NCBI GenBank assembly: GCA_037501455.1
Contig: CM074857.1
Coordinates: 30,896,001 to 30,960,000 of the forward strand
DNA: 64,000 nucleotides
Direction of reading: 5' to 3'
Origin: Lantana camara
Lineage: Eukaryota > Streptophyta > Magnoliopsida > Lamiales > Verbenaceae
Shown: in pieces, positions 11,371-23,707 of the stretch
How the letters are laid out: every line of letters starts with the position of its first letter
How positions within the stretch are numbered: the first letter of the stretch is position 1
Position numbers and translations under genes: made by a program
Notes under the pieces: model-generated
Told to the model about the DNA's origin: nothing
Databases searched by the model: none
Seen by the model: only the letters and a program-made list of their open reading frames with translations

Positions 11371-12209
11371 TGATGGTGCAAAATATGGATTCCTAAGATG
11401 CAACCAACACTTTAAGATTTGTTTGAGAGGAAGACCATCACAGGTGTTTTAGCCTCAGGAACTGGGTTTTCTTTGAGCATGGGTTCTTCCAGCTAGTATA
11501 ACACCAGATGATGCAAGGGAATGTTGTGAAGGTGGTGAAATGCGCAGAGCTTTTATGGAAGGAGAATGCTAAGGAAAAATGTTCAGTGATGCAGTGTGTA
11601 TGAGGAAGTTGACTTGGGGAGGAATGCATGTGTTCTCCCTTATTTATATGTTAGGGGTAAGGGTAATTGGGTAATTGGACCGTGTGGTCCCAAATCTGTG
11701 TTGCCCTAACACGTGGCGACCCATGACGGCATGAAAATGATGGCTCTGAAAAGTGGGCGGCGGGTCAGGTACGAGGTGCGCACCTCTACTGTGTCAGAGG
11801 TTGTTGGCGAGTGTCATGCGCTGGTATGCGCAAGATCCGCCCTGAGGGTGTACGGATGCCTCTTGGGGTAGACCTTGCCCCAAGCGCCTGTGACGGTCAG
11901 AGGGCTCACGGGAGGGTTTCTCCTGGCAGATGACCCACGAGCGTCAAAAAGGCCGAGCGTTGGAAAGAAGGTGCCCTTACGTGGTGTTTCCCTGGGGAAA
12001 ACGACTTTGAGGGACCCTAGCATGAGCGTCAAGTTTTGGCAGCCTGAACCCTTCGCTCGAATAGTGGGCCAAGGCGCATGGGCCCAGACTAGCCAGCAAG
12101 TGAATGGGCTGAATCGCTCCACGAGCCCTGTAATGCGAGCATTAAAGCTCTGTGTGTACGGATGACGACACGTGTACAACGTGGATCCGAGCGTATTTTA
12201 TCCTCATCA
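11371..12209 (-). repeat. 3' LTR of Tat element 2
   Basis: 839 bp, from TGATGGTGCA to TCCTCATCA on the plus strand. It pairs with 22862-23702 in the same orientation. A TATA box (TATAAATA, minus) lies at 11641-11648. ACACGTGT and other CACGTG-type motifs occur near its outer (minus 5') end. Confidence 0.95.
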
Positions 12210-12225
12210 TTTTGGCCCCCAAATT
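12210..12225 (-). promoter_or_regulatory. Polypurine tract of Tat element 2
   Basis: The minus-strand sequence reads AGAATTTGGGGGCCAAAA immediately before the 3' LTR. Its position and G-run suit plus-strand priming, though the tract is interrupted by CC. Confidence 0.55.
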
Positions 12226-12512
12226 CTATAGTAGCGCTTGAGCGTACTGTAGAATTTTTAAAGAGGCAGGCCTTGTCTTTTTTGAATATTCGAGGGTCAA
12301 ACTTCAAGAGGGGAAGTGACTGTCCGTCTTCGGTAACGGACAAGCTCTGACACATTCATTAAATGAAGTCTCATCCGCATTTAATGCGGATGGGAGATAT
12401 GGGCGCGTGCATACCGGGAAGCGTGGGGCGGTTACCAAAAGTGGGAGTATCCCAAGGTGGGAAATGATTGCCCTTTCAAATCCCCAACCCTAATCATTAC
12501 CAGAATTTCACC

Positions 12513-12520
12513 TATAAATA
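12513..12520 (+). promoter_or_regulatory. TATA box of the antisense gene in Tat element 2
   Basis: TATAAATA in CACCTATAAATAGGGA, 286 bases before the ATG at 12799. It follows 300 bp of non-LTR sequence. A transcript would start near 12545. A 5' UTR intron is possible (TTAG|GTAATC near 12632 to TTTTAG near 12752) but not certain. Confidence 0.65.
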
Positions 12521-12798
12521 GGGATCCGGAAGGCTTCTCACACTTTTACGCTTCCAAAACTTCTTCAAGTGAAAAAGCTCCATCATTTCTTCAAATTCTT
12601 GCGACCTTCGCCAAGCTTCTTCTTCAATCTTAGGTAATCTTCCATAACTTCTGAGACTAACCCTAGGTTTAGGCTGTGTTCCGAGTGTCGTTTCTAGTGA
12701 GAAATCCTTACGGAGTCTTTCATACTCAAAGATTCTCTTGTTCTTCTTTTAGACTTCCTCTGCAACTGAAATCCCCATCCTCCACACAAAGTTCAATA

Positions 12799-15685
12799 AT
12801 GGCAGGGAATGTAGTAGATGAGATGGTGAAGGAGATAGACGCAATGTCTGTAGGGAGTTCTTCCCCTCACGATGAAATTCCCGTTGCCATCCCTGTACGA
12901 GAGATCCATGGTGATGCAGTGGATGAAGAACTGGGGGCGGCTGTTCAGGGGATAAACGAGCGCAACCCAGTCTGAGTGGATCAATTATTTGAGGAGATGG
13001 ATTTATCCCTCCGGATGCAACAGCAAGGGGAAAGGGTTTTCCCAGTGCTAAATAGTGTTGTTAGGCCACAAGATCACCAAGTGACGGTGGGAATAGCGAC
13101 ACCACAAGGAGAAGAAGGGCCCTCCGGTCGTGACACGGGAGATGAGCCTCCCCGCAAGCGCCGTCGAAAAGGGAAGGAGCCCCTGTCGCAAGTGAGGGTA
13201 AATAATCCCCATCAGACAGACAGATCCCCAGACGAAATTGTGAGTACCATGACGCTCGCGGAGTTAGCGGATTTGAAATCTAGGGTATATTGGGATAATG
13301 TTGTGCATAAGACACGCATCCCGACGGATCGCGAACGTGCCAACAAACCACCTACCGGGATGATGACCATATATAGCGCAGTTGTTCTTGCTGGGGGCCT
13401 GAGGTTTCCAATTCCTACTCCGATCGTCGACATCCTCAACTTCCTCAACCTCTGCCCTTCTCAAATTTTGCCCAATGGTATTGCCCTTCTAAACACTTTT
13501 GTAGTTTTGATGAAGGCCACAGGCCATGAACCCTCCATCGACAACTTTAATAGTCTGATACAAGTATCCCGATTCCCACGCTCATCTCCGAGGGACGGCT
13601 TCTACTACTTGCAAGCGAAGTCAGGCCTGAAGATGATAGATTCTCCTTCAACATCATACGGGGAAAATTGGAAGGAGAAAATTTTCTTTGTGGCGGCGCC
13701 CGGGAGGTTCTTTAGGGTTCCGCGAGAGTGGGTGACACATGGTGAGGGGCCCCTTGTAAGGCAAAGGCACGGGGACAAATTGTTCGAGCACTGGGCTAAG
13801 AGTTTGGCGCTCGTGATGAAGAATGAGAAGTGGTTAATCAAGGACAAACTTTTGATGACGCACGGGGGGGTATTATTCCGCTACGGGCTCGTGAGTCCTC
13901 CTGAGATGGTGTCTCGTCCACCCACTGGAATAATGAGCATGGATGGTTAGATTCTAGGAACTAACTCTGCTAACGTTTGAGATAGGAATGCTAACTCTCT
14001 TGAATACTCCCTGTTTGCCGCTGCTATTATTTCTCTTTTCTCTCTTTCCTTTTGAGTGTTTTGGGCATGAGATCTGACGCTCATTTTCCCCTTTATTTGC
14101 AGGCGTGGACATACTTATGGCGGGCTCCAACATAGACAGCATAGCAGCAATGATGCACGCTCGTAGGGCAGGCGGCCAGCCGCATCAGCAACAGCAGCAG
14201 CCCCCAATGCAGCCCTCAAGTGCCCCTCGAGGAGGCGGAGGTTCCCGGAGAGGATCTGGGAGAGGAGACGGCGGTCGGGGAAGAGTCTCCGCAGTTCACA
14301 TAGAGGACCTGACGTTGGACGACGTTCGGGATCCCATCGCCCCAGCCGCTCCCGAGGGTCCCAGCACTCAGGGATCAGACGGTTCCCGTGCTAACCGCTC
14401 GGGGACTCTAGCCTAGATAGTTGACGAAGTTCGGGCTCAGCGCTCGCGAAAGAGAAAGAGGATGCCAGATTCGCTCTCCATTTCTGGCAAGGGAAAGGAG
14501 GTTGTGGTGGGCCCGTGGGGCGAGGAAGGCGACACTTCGTCCTCAGAAGAAGAGGACTTCTGGAAATTTGAGCGCTTTGGGGATGAACATTACAAGCGCT
14601 CGTTGGGGGAGGGTCCAGTGCTCCTGAAAAAGAGCCCCGCTACCCACAACCTGGTCACGGGGATTATCAACAGGCTCCAGTTCTCCGGGGATCATGAAAA
14701 GCTAAATAAGCACGGGGCCGCTCGGGCTGCTGGGGACGCATGCTAATCCCTCTTGACGGTAAGTATTTTACTTTTCCTGGACCCATTCCACTTCCTTTCT
14801 TGTTTCTAATAAAAAAAATTAACACATTTGACGTCTTCAGGAGGTGATTCCCCGGCTCAAGAATTTGGAGAGGCGAGCGGAGATCTATTCCGAGCACAAA
14901 GATAAATACAAAAAACTGTTTCGCGTCTCCAATCCCAGCCAACTGCAAGGGGACTACAACAGTCTCTCCGCGGAGCTCAACGCCCTCAAACTTGAAAGGG
15001 ATGAAGTGAAAATAGCGCTCAAGAACCGAGAGGATGCATGGCCGAAACTGGACGAACGTCACAAAGAGCTGAAGGGGGCGCACAACCAGCTAAAGGCTGA
15101 CAATGAGGAGTTGAGCAAGCATCTGACCGAGCGTAACTGGGAGTTTGAGATAATGAGGAAGGAGCTTGCTGACCTCCGTAGCCAAACTGCTGACCTGGAG
15201 ACGAGGGTGGCTCAGGAGACACTGCACAAGTTTGTGCACTCCAAGGCCTTTGCTTTTGCCGCTAACCTCTATAGCTTCCCCAACATTGAGCGGTTCTTCT
15301 GGAGGTCCGTGGGCCAACTGGTCAAATTGGGAGAGGTTCCGCCCAGCGCACGGAATGATCCTCGTCTTCGCATGGACCTTGACGAGAATCTAGAGATCCC
15401 AAACCAAAACAGGGATCCGAGCGAAGATTTGACGGAGCCGGAGTACAATGACTTGGTCGTCATGCTCCAGAACGAGTTCATGGAGGTGAACCCCCCGAGC
15501 CTGAGTTGGTTATGCTCGAAGACCAAGGCGATAAGGACGCTCCAGAAGCAAAAAATCAAGGTGATGCCCAACCTCCAACTTCAGGGGTCCTTGCTCCGAT
15601 GCCTTTGTCGACCGCACCTCCCGAGCCTGAAGACTCTCATCTACCAACTGCTGAAGCCGGAAGCAGCCCTCAAGATGCTCCATGA
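12799..15685 (+). pseudogene. Antisense three-exon gene of Tat element 2 (gypsy-type transposon domain plus coiled coil)
   Basis: Exons are 12799-13945, 14103-14758 and 14841-15685. Introns start GTTAG and GTAAGT and end TTTGCAG and CTTCAG, and the frame is kept across both. The start has a good context (AATAATGG). Exon 1 holds basic stretches (RKRRRKGKE) and a block with GGLRFPIPTPIVDILNFLNL and PNGIALLNTFVVLM, resembling the plant putative gypsy-type transposon domain (PF04195). Exon 2 is Q/P/G-rich with a KRKR nuclear-signal-like stretch. Exon 3 is a long coiled coil (LKLERDEVKIALKNREDA region), then an acidic tail. Breaks: TGA 12973-12975, TAG 14414-14416, TAA 14744-14746, and a probable one-base loss in the C-run near 15492. 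Function unknown; the transcript would be antisense to the retrotransposon RNA. Confidence 0.8.
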
Positions 15686-15699
15686 AACCATCCTCTGAA

Positions 15700-16629
15700 A
15701 TTATGTTTTGCTTATTTCCTTTGTTATTCCAAACATTTGACCCTTGAATTAAATTCTGTATTCCTGTTGTCGATCCTTTTTTGTTTTATGCTAATGAAGT
15801 CTTAAATTCCTTCCTGTATTAATGTTGCGCATTGCCTTCTTGTTCTGTTGATGCTTAAATATTTGCGACGGGAGTGTATGCGCATGAGGGCGTCTCTTCT
15901 GAGGGTACACTGGCACATGTCGTCATGTATTCTAAGTTTAGGATTTGAGAATGTTTGAAAGGTGGATGTATGGTCGCGAGGGTGTTCCTTACGGGGGTAC
16001 CCAGGCTATATTCATACTGAGGCTCGAATTTGAACTTAGAAACCCCCCGAGGAGTTACCCAAGTATTGGCCTTAAATATGTGATGCATACTTCTGATTTG
16101 AACGCTATAGCAGTTTGCGTGAACTTAGAAATCAACGGTAGGATTTGCTAAGTATGGAATTAAAACGAGCGTGGCCGTAATGTTAGCTTCGTACTTAAGC
16201 GTCCGTGTGAGTATTAGCTCAGAGTCTGCTATTTACGAGCGTACTTTTACCTAAGAAGGTGAGGGTCCTTGGGGGTTTACGAGCGCGAACTGACGTGTCC
16301 AGTTGGCGTCAATTAAGCATTTCGCATCCCACCTTTTCGACACGCTCACTCTCAGGATTTACCCGCTTTTGAGCGTCAAAATATTCAGTGTGGAGTGTTC
16401 TTAACACACAGATAGCGCTGATTTGAAATTAATGGTTTGTTCATTAAGCCATTCGACGTGGAGGACGCTCAACACGGAGTAGGCTCTTAGCGCAAACAAA
16501 TACTCAAACTGTTAATCAAAGAAAAAGCAAATAAGCCTACTGTCGCGCTTGCAATTAATAATAACTGTTATGATTTCTGTCAAAAGAAAGTACAAGATGC
16601 CATGAGTGGGCGATCACAAAGACTCTCAT
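15700..16629. other. Non-coding region between convergent gag-pol and antisense gene ends
   Basis: No ORF is supported on either strand. It has several ACGAGCGT and ACGCTC motifs at irregular spacing, and presumably holds the 3' ends of both transcripts. Confidence 0.6.
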
Positions 16630-19600
16630 TTACACGTAGAACCGTCTAAGGTTACATGCATTCCACGGTTTAGGGAGGCGCTCGCCTTGCAGAGTCTCTA
16701 GCAGGTAGGTGTTGTTCGCGCATACCTGAATGACTTTGAAGGGACCTTCCCAATTGGGGTCCAACTTACCCACATGTTTTGAGACTTTAACTTTTTTGAG
16801 GACCAAGTCCCCTAGCTGGAAGGTCCTCTCTTTGACACGTTTGTTATACTGGTAGGCTACGGTCGCCTTATACTTGTGCATGCGAGCCCAAGCAGTGTTC
16901 CTTCTTTCGTCTAGCAAATCCAATTCGAACGTCCGATTGGCCTCGTTGACTGCAGGCTCGAAATAAGCAACGCGTGCGGATTCTTGATCATTCTCCGCAG
17001 GTATCATAGCCTCGGAGCCATATACGAGGGAGTAAGGGGTCTCTCCTGTTGCTGCTCGAGGGGTAGTACGGTACGCCCAGAGAGCTCCCTGAAGTTCTTC
17101 TGCCCACTCCCCCTTCTTACTTTCGACCATTTTCAAATGCTGAAGTATGGTTCGGTTGATCATCTCAGCTTGACCGTTGGCCTGAGGGTGGCCCACGGAA
17201 GTGAAGCGTTGCTCAATCCCAAGTTCGTAGCACCAATCTCGTGTGTCAGCGGCGATGAATTGGGAACCATTATCGGAGATGAGCACCATATCTATAGATG
17301 ATGTTCTTCCAAATGAAGTCCCTCACAACTTTGAACGTTATCTTTGCGACCGCTTCAGCTTCGGCCCATTTGGTGAAATAGTCCACAGCGAGGATCACAA
17401 ATTTCCTTTGTCCGACCGCCATTGGGAGGGGTCCCACTAGGTAAATGCCCCACTGGTCAAAGGGCCACGAAACGTCAATAGGGATCATTTGGGCTGCTGG
17501 CCGTTGAGGGGTGTTGGAATGAAACTGGCATTTAGGACACCTCTTGGAATAGCTGATGGCATCATGCAGTAACGAGGGCTAGTGGAACCCGCTTCTCAAA
17601 ACTTTCTTAGCTAGAATTCGACTGCCAGAATGGTCCCCGCAACTCCCGTTGTGCACATGTTCTAACACTTCTTTAGCTTGCGAGGGTCTCAAGCATCTTA
17701 ATGGTGGACCTTGGAAAGACCATTTGAATAGCCGCCCGTCACCGTCAAGAGAGAAGCGAGGGGCCTTACTCCTAACCTTCCGTGCTTCCACTTTATCGCT
17801 CGGACAGGTTCTATCCCTTAGAAACCTAATGATGTTATCGAGCCAACAAGGTTCGGAGGGATCGCGTTCACCCCACCCGAGGGTCCCGCTTCGCGAATCA
17901 GCGGCTTCTCCGTTCTAAGGAACGTGACTGAACGCTTGCAGGAATCTTCCATAGCGGATGCAAATTTGGAAAGAGCGTCCGCACGCTCGTTTTCTGTTCT
18001 TGGGATCTGCAACAAGTGGAACTCTTTGAATTTGGAGATCACTTCCTTAGCACTCGCCAAATATTGTACCATAGTGGCTTCTCAAGCCTCGTAAGTGCCA
18101 TCAATTTAACTTGCGATCAGCTGAGAGTCAACATATAAAGTGACCCGAACGGCACCATTCTGGAGGGCTATCCTAAGCCCTTGGATTAGAGCTTCGTATT
18201 CTGCCTCATTGTTGGTGACGTGAAACGCCAGTTTGATAGCGTAATCAATTTCAACACCGTGAGGATCTCTGAGGGTCACCCCGGCTCCCACCCCCTGTGA
18301 GGTCGAGGAGCCATCTGTGTGCAGAAACCATAGTCCCTCTGCCAACGAGGGCATAGCGTCCAAATTGAAGCGCTGTACCAACAGGTCCGCCACTAACTGA
18401 GCCTGTATAGCAGTGCGAGGCTCGAAGACGATGTCGAATTGACTAAGTTCAATTGACCATTTAATTAACCTCTCTGAGACATCCGACTTTGCGAGCACCT
18501 GTTTGAGGGGCTGGTCTGTCAGTACTGTGATAAAATGAGCTTGGAAATAAGGCCTTAGCCTTCGTGAGGCATTAACGAGCGCAAAGGCAAACTTCTCTAT
18601 CTCCATATATCTTTTCTCCGCCCCTTGCAAAGTTTTGCTCAGGTAATACACTGGCATATGCTTACGCTCGCGAACCGCCACGAGGACAGCGCTCGTGGCC
18701 TCCGAGGAGACTGAGAGGTAAACGTACAGGTTTTCTCCTGAGTTAGGCTTTGTTAATAGTGGTGCGCTCGAGAGATATTGTTTCATGTCCTGCAAAGCTT
18801 TCTCACATTCCTTGCTCCAGGCGAAGTTTCGAGCGTTGCGTAAAATTTTGAAGAAGGGCAAGTTCCTATCCGCTGAGCGGGAGATGAACCTGTTTAATGA
18901 GATGATCTTTCCCACTAGCACTTGGACCTCCCTCACATTCCGAGGGGAGGGAATATCTAGAATTGCTTTAATCTTTACGGGGTTGGCCTCTATGCCTCGC
19001 TGACTGACCATGTACCCCAAGAATTTGCCACCCCGAACGCCAAATGTACACTTGGAAGGGTTCAATTTCATTCCGTAATGACGCAGGATGTTGAAAGTTT
19101 GCTTGAGACCCTCCAGATGGGAATATTGGCGCTCGTTCTTGACGATCATGTCATCCATATATACTTCCATAGACTTCCCGATTTCGCGTTCGAACATCTT
19201 GTTGATAAGGCGTTGGTACGTCGCTACTGCGTTCTTGAGTCCGAAGGGCATAACTTTGAAGCAGTAAACGCCCACATGAACCACGAAAGAAGTTTTGGGC
19301 CGATCCTCGGGAGCCATGAAGATCTGGTAGTACCCCTGGAAAGCATCCATCATACTCATAAGCTCACATCCAGCAGTCGAATCCACCTGTTGGTCGATTC
19401 TCGGGAGAGGGTATGGATCCTTTGGGCAGGCCTTGTTAAGGTCTGTGAAGTCATTGCACATGCACAATTTGTTAGCACTCTTGCGCATTAGAACAACGTT
19501 ACAGAGCCATTCCGGGTATAAGATCTCCTCAATGTACTGAGCGTCAAGGAGTTTATTGACTTCTTCTTCGATGACTTGCCTCCTGAAACCATGGACGTCC

Positions 19601-22600
19601 CTCTTCTTTTGCTTGACAGGTTTGAAGGCCGGGTCCACGTTGAGCCTGTGGACAATGACGCTTGGATCTATTCAAGTGAGGTCAGAAGCTTTCCATGTAA
19701 ACACATCAAGGTTCTCTCGAAGGAAGTCAATCATCATGATCTGTGAGGGACCGACGAGATTGGAGCCTATTTGTGTGGTTTTATCCGGGTTTCCTGGCTC
19801 CAATTCAATGGTCAAGAACTTTTCGACGGGCTCAATACGAACTTCCGGCCGGGGAGCCTCGAGCGCTCGCCTTTTCCCAATAAGCCCGTTGCTACTCACG
19901 TCCGAGGGTCCGTCACCCTCGTTCTCGGAGGAGGATCTCTCGACGGCTCCAGGTGGACCATCCTCAGTGTGCTTGGACTCGCTAGGGACCTTCTTTTTGT
20001 TCTTCTTTTTGTAAAGTTTGGCCCTCTTGCGCTCGGGGCCATCTTCATCCAACTCGGGGAAGTCCACCGACTTTTTGGTGGAGCCCGCCTACGTAGTTTG
20101 CTTGGGCTTGTGGCTTTGAAGGGAAAGAATGTAGCATTCCCAAGCCTATTTAACGTTGCAGAGTACCTCGTCCGTCCCCTCGGGAGTGGGAAATTTAACT
20201 TTCTGATGGTATGTCAAAATTACTGCTTTGAAATCCACGAGCACCGGGCGTCCGATGATGATGTTGTACGGGAGGTCCACTTCGACCACGGCATAAAGAA
20301 CGCTCAAAGTTCTCCGCTGTGGGGCGCGATTAAAAGAGGTGGCCAAGCAAATTTGTCCGCAAGGGACAATCTCGGAACCCCCAAAGCCGACGAGGCCTAT
20401 CCTGAGGGGTTCGAGCGGGATGTTTGTTATATTCAATTTATAAAACGTTAAATACGGGAGAACATTCATAGAGCTTCCACTATCAATTAAGACCCTCTTT
20501 ACAACATGGTTATGGACGTCTACACTAACCACCATTGGACAGTCAGAGGTTTCACCAATCCCATGGGGTGTTACAATGTGTTCCAAGTCTTTCTCTGTGA
20601 ACCCTACAACGTCATTCTCTTTTGAGCGCGGAGTGCTGGTGACTGAGAGTATAGGCTTGGGCTGGGAAGGTCTCTGATCATAGCTTCGAACATGGTGACG
20701 CCGGGAAGCATTGGAGTCACCAACCCAGGGTCCATCGGCGATCATGTGGATGACCACAAAGGGCTGGTTCTTCATATCAACGGCTTTTCCTTTGCCGCGA
20801 TCGCTCATCTCAGTGTGATGGAGGTGAGGGCTCCTCGAGCGAGAACGGCTCATTCCTCTAACGTGCGCTCGCTCAGCGCAGTGCTCGTCGTACTTCTCCA
20901 GTATCTTTACAAATTCTTTAAGATGCCCCCCAGCAATGAGCCTCTGGATCTCGCTCTCAAGCTGGCGGCACTCGTTGGTGTCATGCCCCTTCTGTTTATG
21001 GAAGGCGCAGTACTTTTCCGAGCGTTTCTGAGCCTCGGTCTCCCTCATCTTCGGCGGTCTCTTAAAAAGCTTCTTGTCCGTCATGGAGTATACTTCCGCA
21101 ATGGGTCTGTTGAGGGGGATGCGCTCGAAACAGCGGGGCGGCAAAGAATTCCTCCGAGTGGGTGCTGGGCTGCGGCGCTGATTCTTGGGCTCTCTGTCTT
21201 CTGATCCCCTATTAGACCGAGGGGCATTCGCAAGTTTTTGATCCCTCGCCAAGTACATATCTTCAAGCGTAAAGAAGGAGTCAGCTATGTCCCTGATCTC
21301 CATCAACGAGCGCGGCTTTTTCTTGGTCACCTCCTGCACAAATTCTCTGTTGACGTAATGTTTCATATTGATTGCTCCAAAAAGTAAGTGCCTCAAGAAA
21401 TCCATCGAGGGCTTTTCAACTAGCAGGATCTCTTTGTTAAACCTTCCCATGAAAGACCTGAGCGTCTCATTTGGCCCCTAGACTAGGCTGTAAAGGGTCG
21501 TTGCTGCAGGTGCTGGTGCTTTCAGAGAGTTGAAGTGGCTCAGGAAAGCGCCCGTCAAGTCGTCGTACCCTCGTATTGAACAAGGGGTAAGCTTCTTGTA
21601 CCACTCCTGAGCTATCCCAACAAGTGAAGTGACAAAAACCTTAGCCCAGTAATGGCCGGGATGCTCGTATAAGTGCATTAAATGAACAAAGTGGTCCAGG
21701 TGCTCAGCTGGATCGGTAGTTCCAACGTATCTGTTGATCGACGTGGGGATTTTGCCCTTCCCCGCTCGGGTCATTAAAACCTCGTCAATGAGGGGAGACG
21801 CGCCTGTCAAGGGCCGGTGGTTCCGGCCCTCGCGGTCATGCCTTTCGTAATCTTCCTCTCTCCCGGGGCGGGAGATCTGGCTGCGGGGATGGCGAGCGTC
21901 TCTGGCCTTGGACCTCTCGCCCCCGACATGGGAGGCTCGAGACCGTGTACGAGAGAGCTGCTCCACCATATTCTGGAGCCCATTAAGTTGATCTTGCACA
22001 GCGGCTAATTGAGGGTCGCCGGTATTTCTGCGACTTGGCCTCCCTGTGGCCCTCGATTGGACCTCTTCATTTTCAGTTGCCCCATTCTGAGGGGCTTTCT
22101 CCTTTTCGACATGCTGTTGCGGTTGGGGAACCCTTGGCGGGACCTCATTTTCATTTGCTGGCGGTGGCGGAGGTGGCTGGGCCCTCAGCACGTTTTGGGC
22201 AGCTATTAAGGGAAGAATCTGTAGTCCCCCCAAAGGTGCTGCCATCTGGGCCCCTGCGCTCGAGGGGAAATATACAGAGGTAAAGTGCGTCCAAGCCTTC
22301 TGAGCTGCCTGTACTTCGCACTACGTGTAGATCGCCTGAAGCTGCTGCTGGGTTAGCTGGGGAACCTCCACTCCTTGAATTTCTTCCGGTAAGGACACAG
22401 GGAGTTGAAGTGCGCCCACTTGGTAGGGCGGTATTATGGGCACCATGCTTGGTACTACCCCGGGCATCATTCCGGGTTGCATATAAGTGAATCCCGGTGG
22501 TGGCATGGCCATGGAGTACATACCGGGATGGGACACTGGAACGTTGGGGATGAGGGCCGGTGGAGGAGGAACAGAACCGGATCCTCCTACCCCGTTTCCA

Positions 22601-22764
22601 CTGGTGGGGAGAGTTGCAGCGGCGACTTCTGCGTTTTCGGCCCTATTGTCGGCAGTTGGTGGTGGTGTGCCTCCGGCGGGGGTATTATTACCCGCGTTTT
22701 CTTCATTAACGGGAGGGAGAGGTCCCCTGTTATCCAGAGCTCCGGACCATGTTGCAGTCACCAT
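16630..22764 (-). pseudogene. Tat element 2 gag-PR-RT-RNaseH-aRNH-IN polyprotein, many stops and frameshifts
   Basis: One reading frame runs from the ATG at 22764. It covers gag with the retrotransposon gag core (FVTSLVGIAQEWYKKL), a knuckle-like CAFHKQKGHDTNEC, protease (VLIDSGSSMNVLPY), RT (YMDDM in place of YVDD), RNase H, aRNH (NNEAEYEAL) and integrase (HNGSCGDHSG, DNGSQF, HPQANGQAE), ending at 16630. Stops in frame: TAG 22321, 21478, 20146 and 20089; TGA 19672 and 18082; TAA 18106 (lower coordinates). The frame shifts between 17818 and 17880, where TAG 17579 follows, and returns after a small deletion near 17290. At 22321 element 1 keeps CAG, at 18106 CAG, at 18082 CGA and at 17579 TGG, so the losses are mostly C-to-T or G-to-A changes. 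Not functional. Confidence 0.93.
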
Positions 22765-22841
22765 GTTTAGAGCAGAAGGTGTTATAAATCAACTAGCTCA
22801 AAGAAGAATCCGATGAAGATGAAGATGATGCTGATGGATTT

Positions 22842-22857
22842 CCCACAGATGGTGCCA
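22842..22857 (-). promoter_or_regulatory. Primer-binding site of Tat element 2, mutated
   Basis: Minus-strand TGGCACCATCTGTGGG. It differs from elements 1 and 3 by two G-to-A changes, both at former CpG sites, so priming is probably weakened. Confidence 0.8.
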
Positions 22858-22861
22858 AAAA

Positions 22862-23702
22862 TGATGGTGCAGGATATGGATTCCTAAGATGCAACCAACA
22901 CTTTAAGATTTGTTTGAGAGGAAGACCATCACAGGCGTTTTAGCCTCAGGAACTGGGTTTCCTTTGAGCGTGGGTTCTTCCAGCTAGGATAACACCAGAT
23001 GATGCAAGGGGAATGTCGTGAAGGTGGTGAAATGCGCAGAGCTTTTATGGAAGGAGAATGCTAAGGAAAAATGTTCAGTGATGCAGTGTGTATGAGGAAG
23101 TTGACTTGGGGAGGAATGTATGTGTTCTCCCTTATTTATATATTAGGGGTGAGGGTAATTTGGGTAATTGGACCGTGTGTCCCAAACCTGTGTTGCCCTA
23201 ACACGTGGAGACCTATGACGACATGAAAGTGATGGCTCTGAAAAGTGGGCGGTGGGTCAGGTACGAGGTGTGCACCTCTACTGTGTCAGAGGTTGTTGGC
23301 GAGTGTCATGCGCTGGTATGCTCAAGATCTGCCCTGAGGGTGTACGGATGCCTCTTGGGGTAGACCTTGCCCCGAGCGCCTGTAACGCTCAGAGGGGCGC
23401 ACGGGAGGGTTTCTCCTGGCAGATGACCCACGAGTGTCAAAAAGGCCGAGCGTAGGAAAGAAGGTGCCCTTACGTGGCATTTCCCTGGGGAAGACGACTT
23501 TGAGGGACCCTAGCATGAGCGTTAAGTTTTGGCAGCCTGAACCCTTCGCTCGAATAGTGGGTCGAGGCGCATGGGCCCAGACTAGCCAGCAAGTGAATGG
23601 GCTTAATCGCTCCACGAGCCCTGTAATGCGAGCATTAAAACTCTGTGCGCACGGATGACGACACGTGTACAACGTGGATCCGAGCGTATTTTATCCTCAT
23701 CA
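22862..23702 (-). repeat. 5' LTR of Tat element 2
   Basis: 841 bp, matching 11371-12209 at about 95%. TATAAATA (minus) at 23133-23140. CACGTGTTAGGGCAACA block conserved with LTRs 1 and 3. Confidence 0.95.
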
Positions 23703-23707
23703 ACGTG

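Larger units (their letters stand above)
11371..23702 (-). mobile_element. Tat-type Ty3/gypsy retrotransposon 2, full length, decayed, with antisense gene
   Basis: This 12.3-kb element reads on the minus strand: 5' LTR (22862-23702), primer-binding site, gag-PR-RT-RH-aRNH-IN (16630-22764), then an opposite-strand gene (12799-15685), polypurine tract and 3' LTR (11371-12209). Flanking pentamers are ATGTG (11366-11370) and ACGTG (23703-23707), one C-to-T change apart, fitting a decayed target duplication. The two LTRs differ at about 40 of 840 positions by eye (about 5%), mostly transitions. That suggests insertion one to a few million years ago at usual plant rates. Extra ORFs between integrase and 3' LTR are known from other Tat elements. 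Confidence 0.95.
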
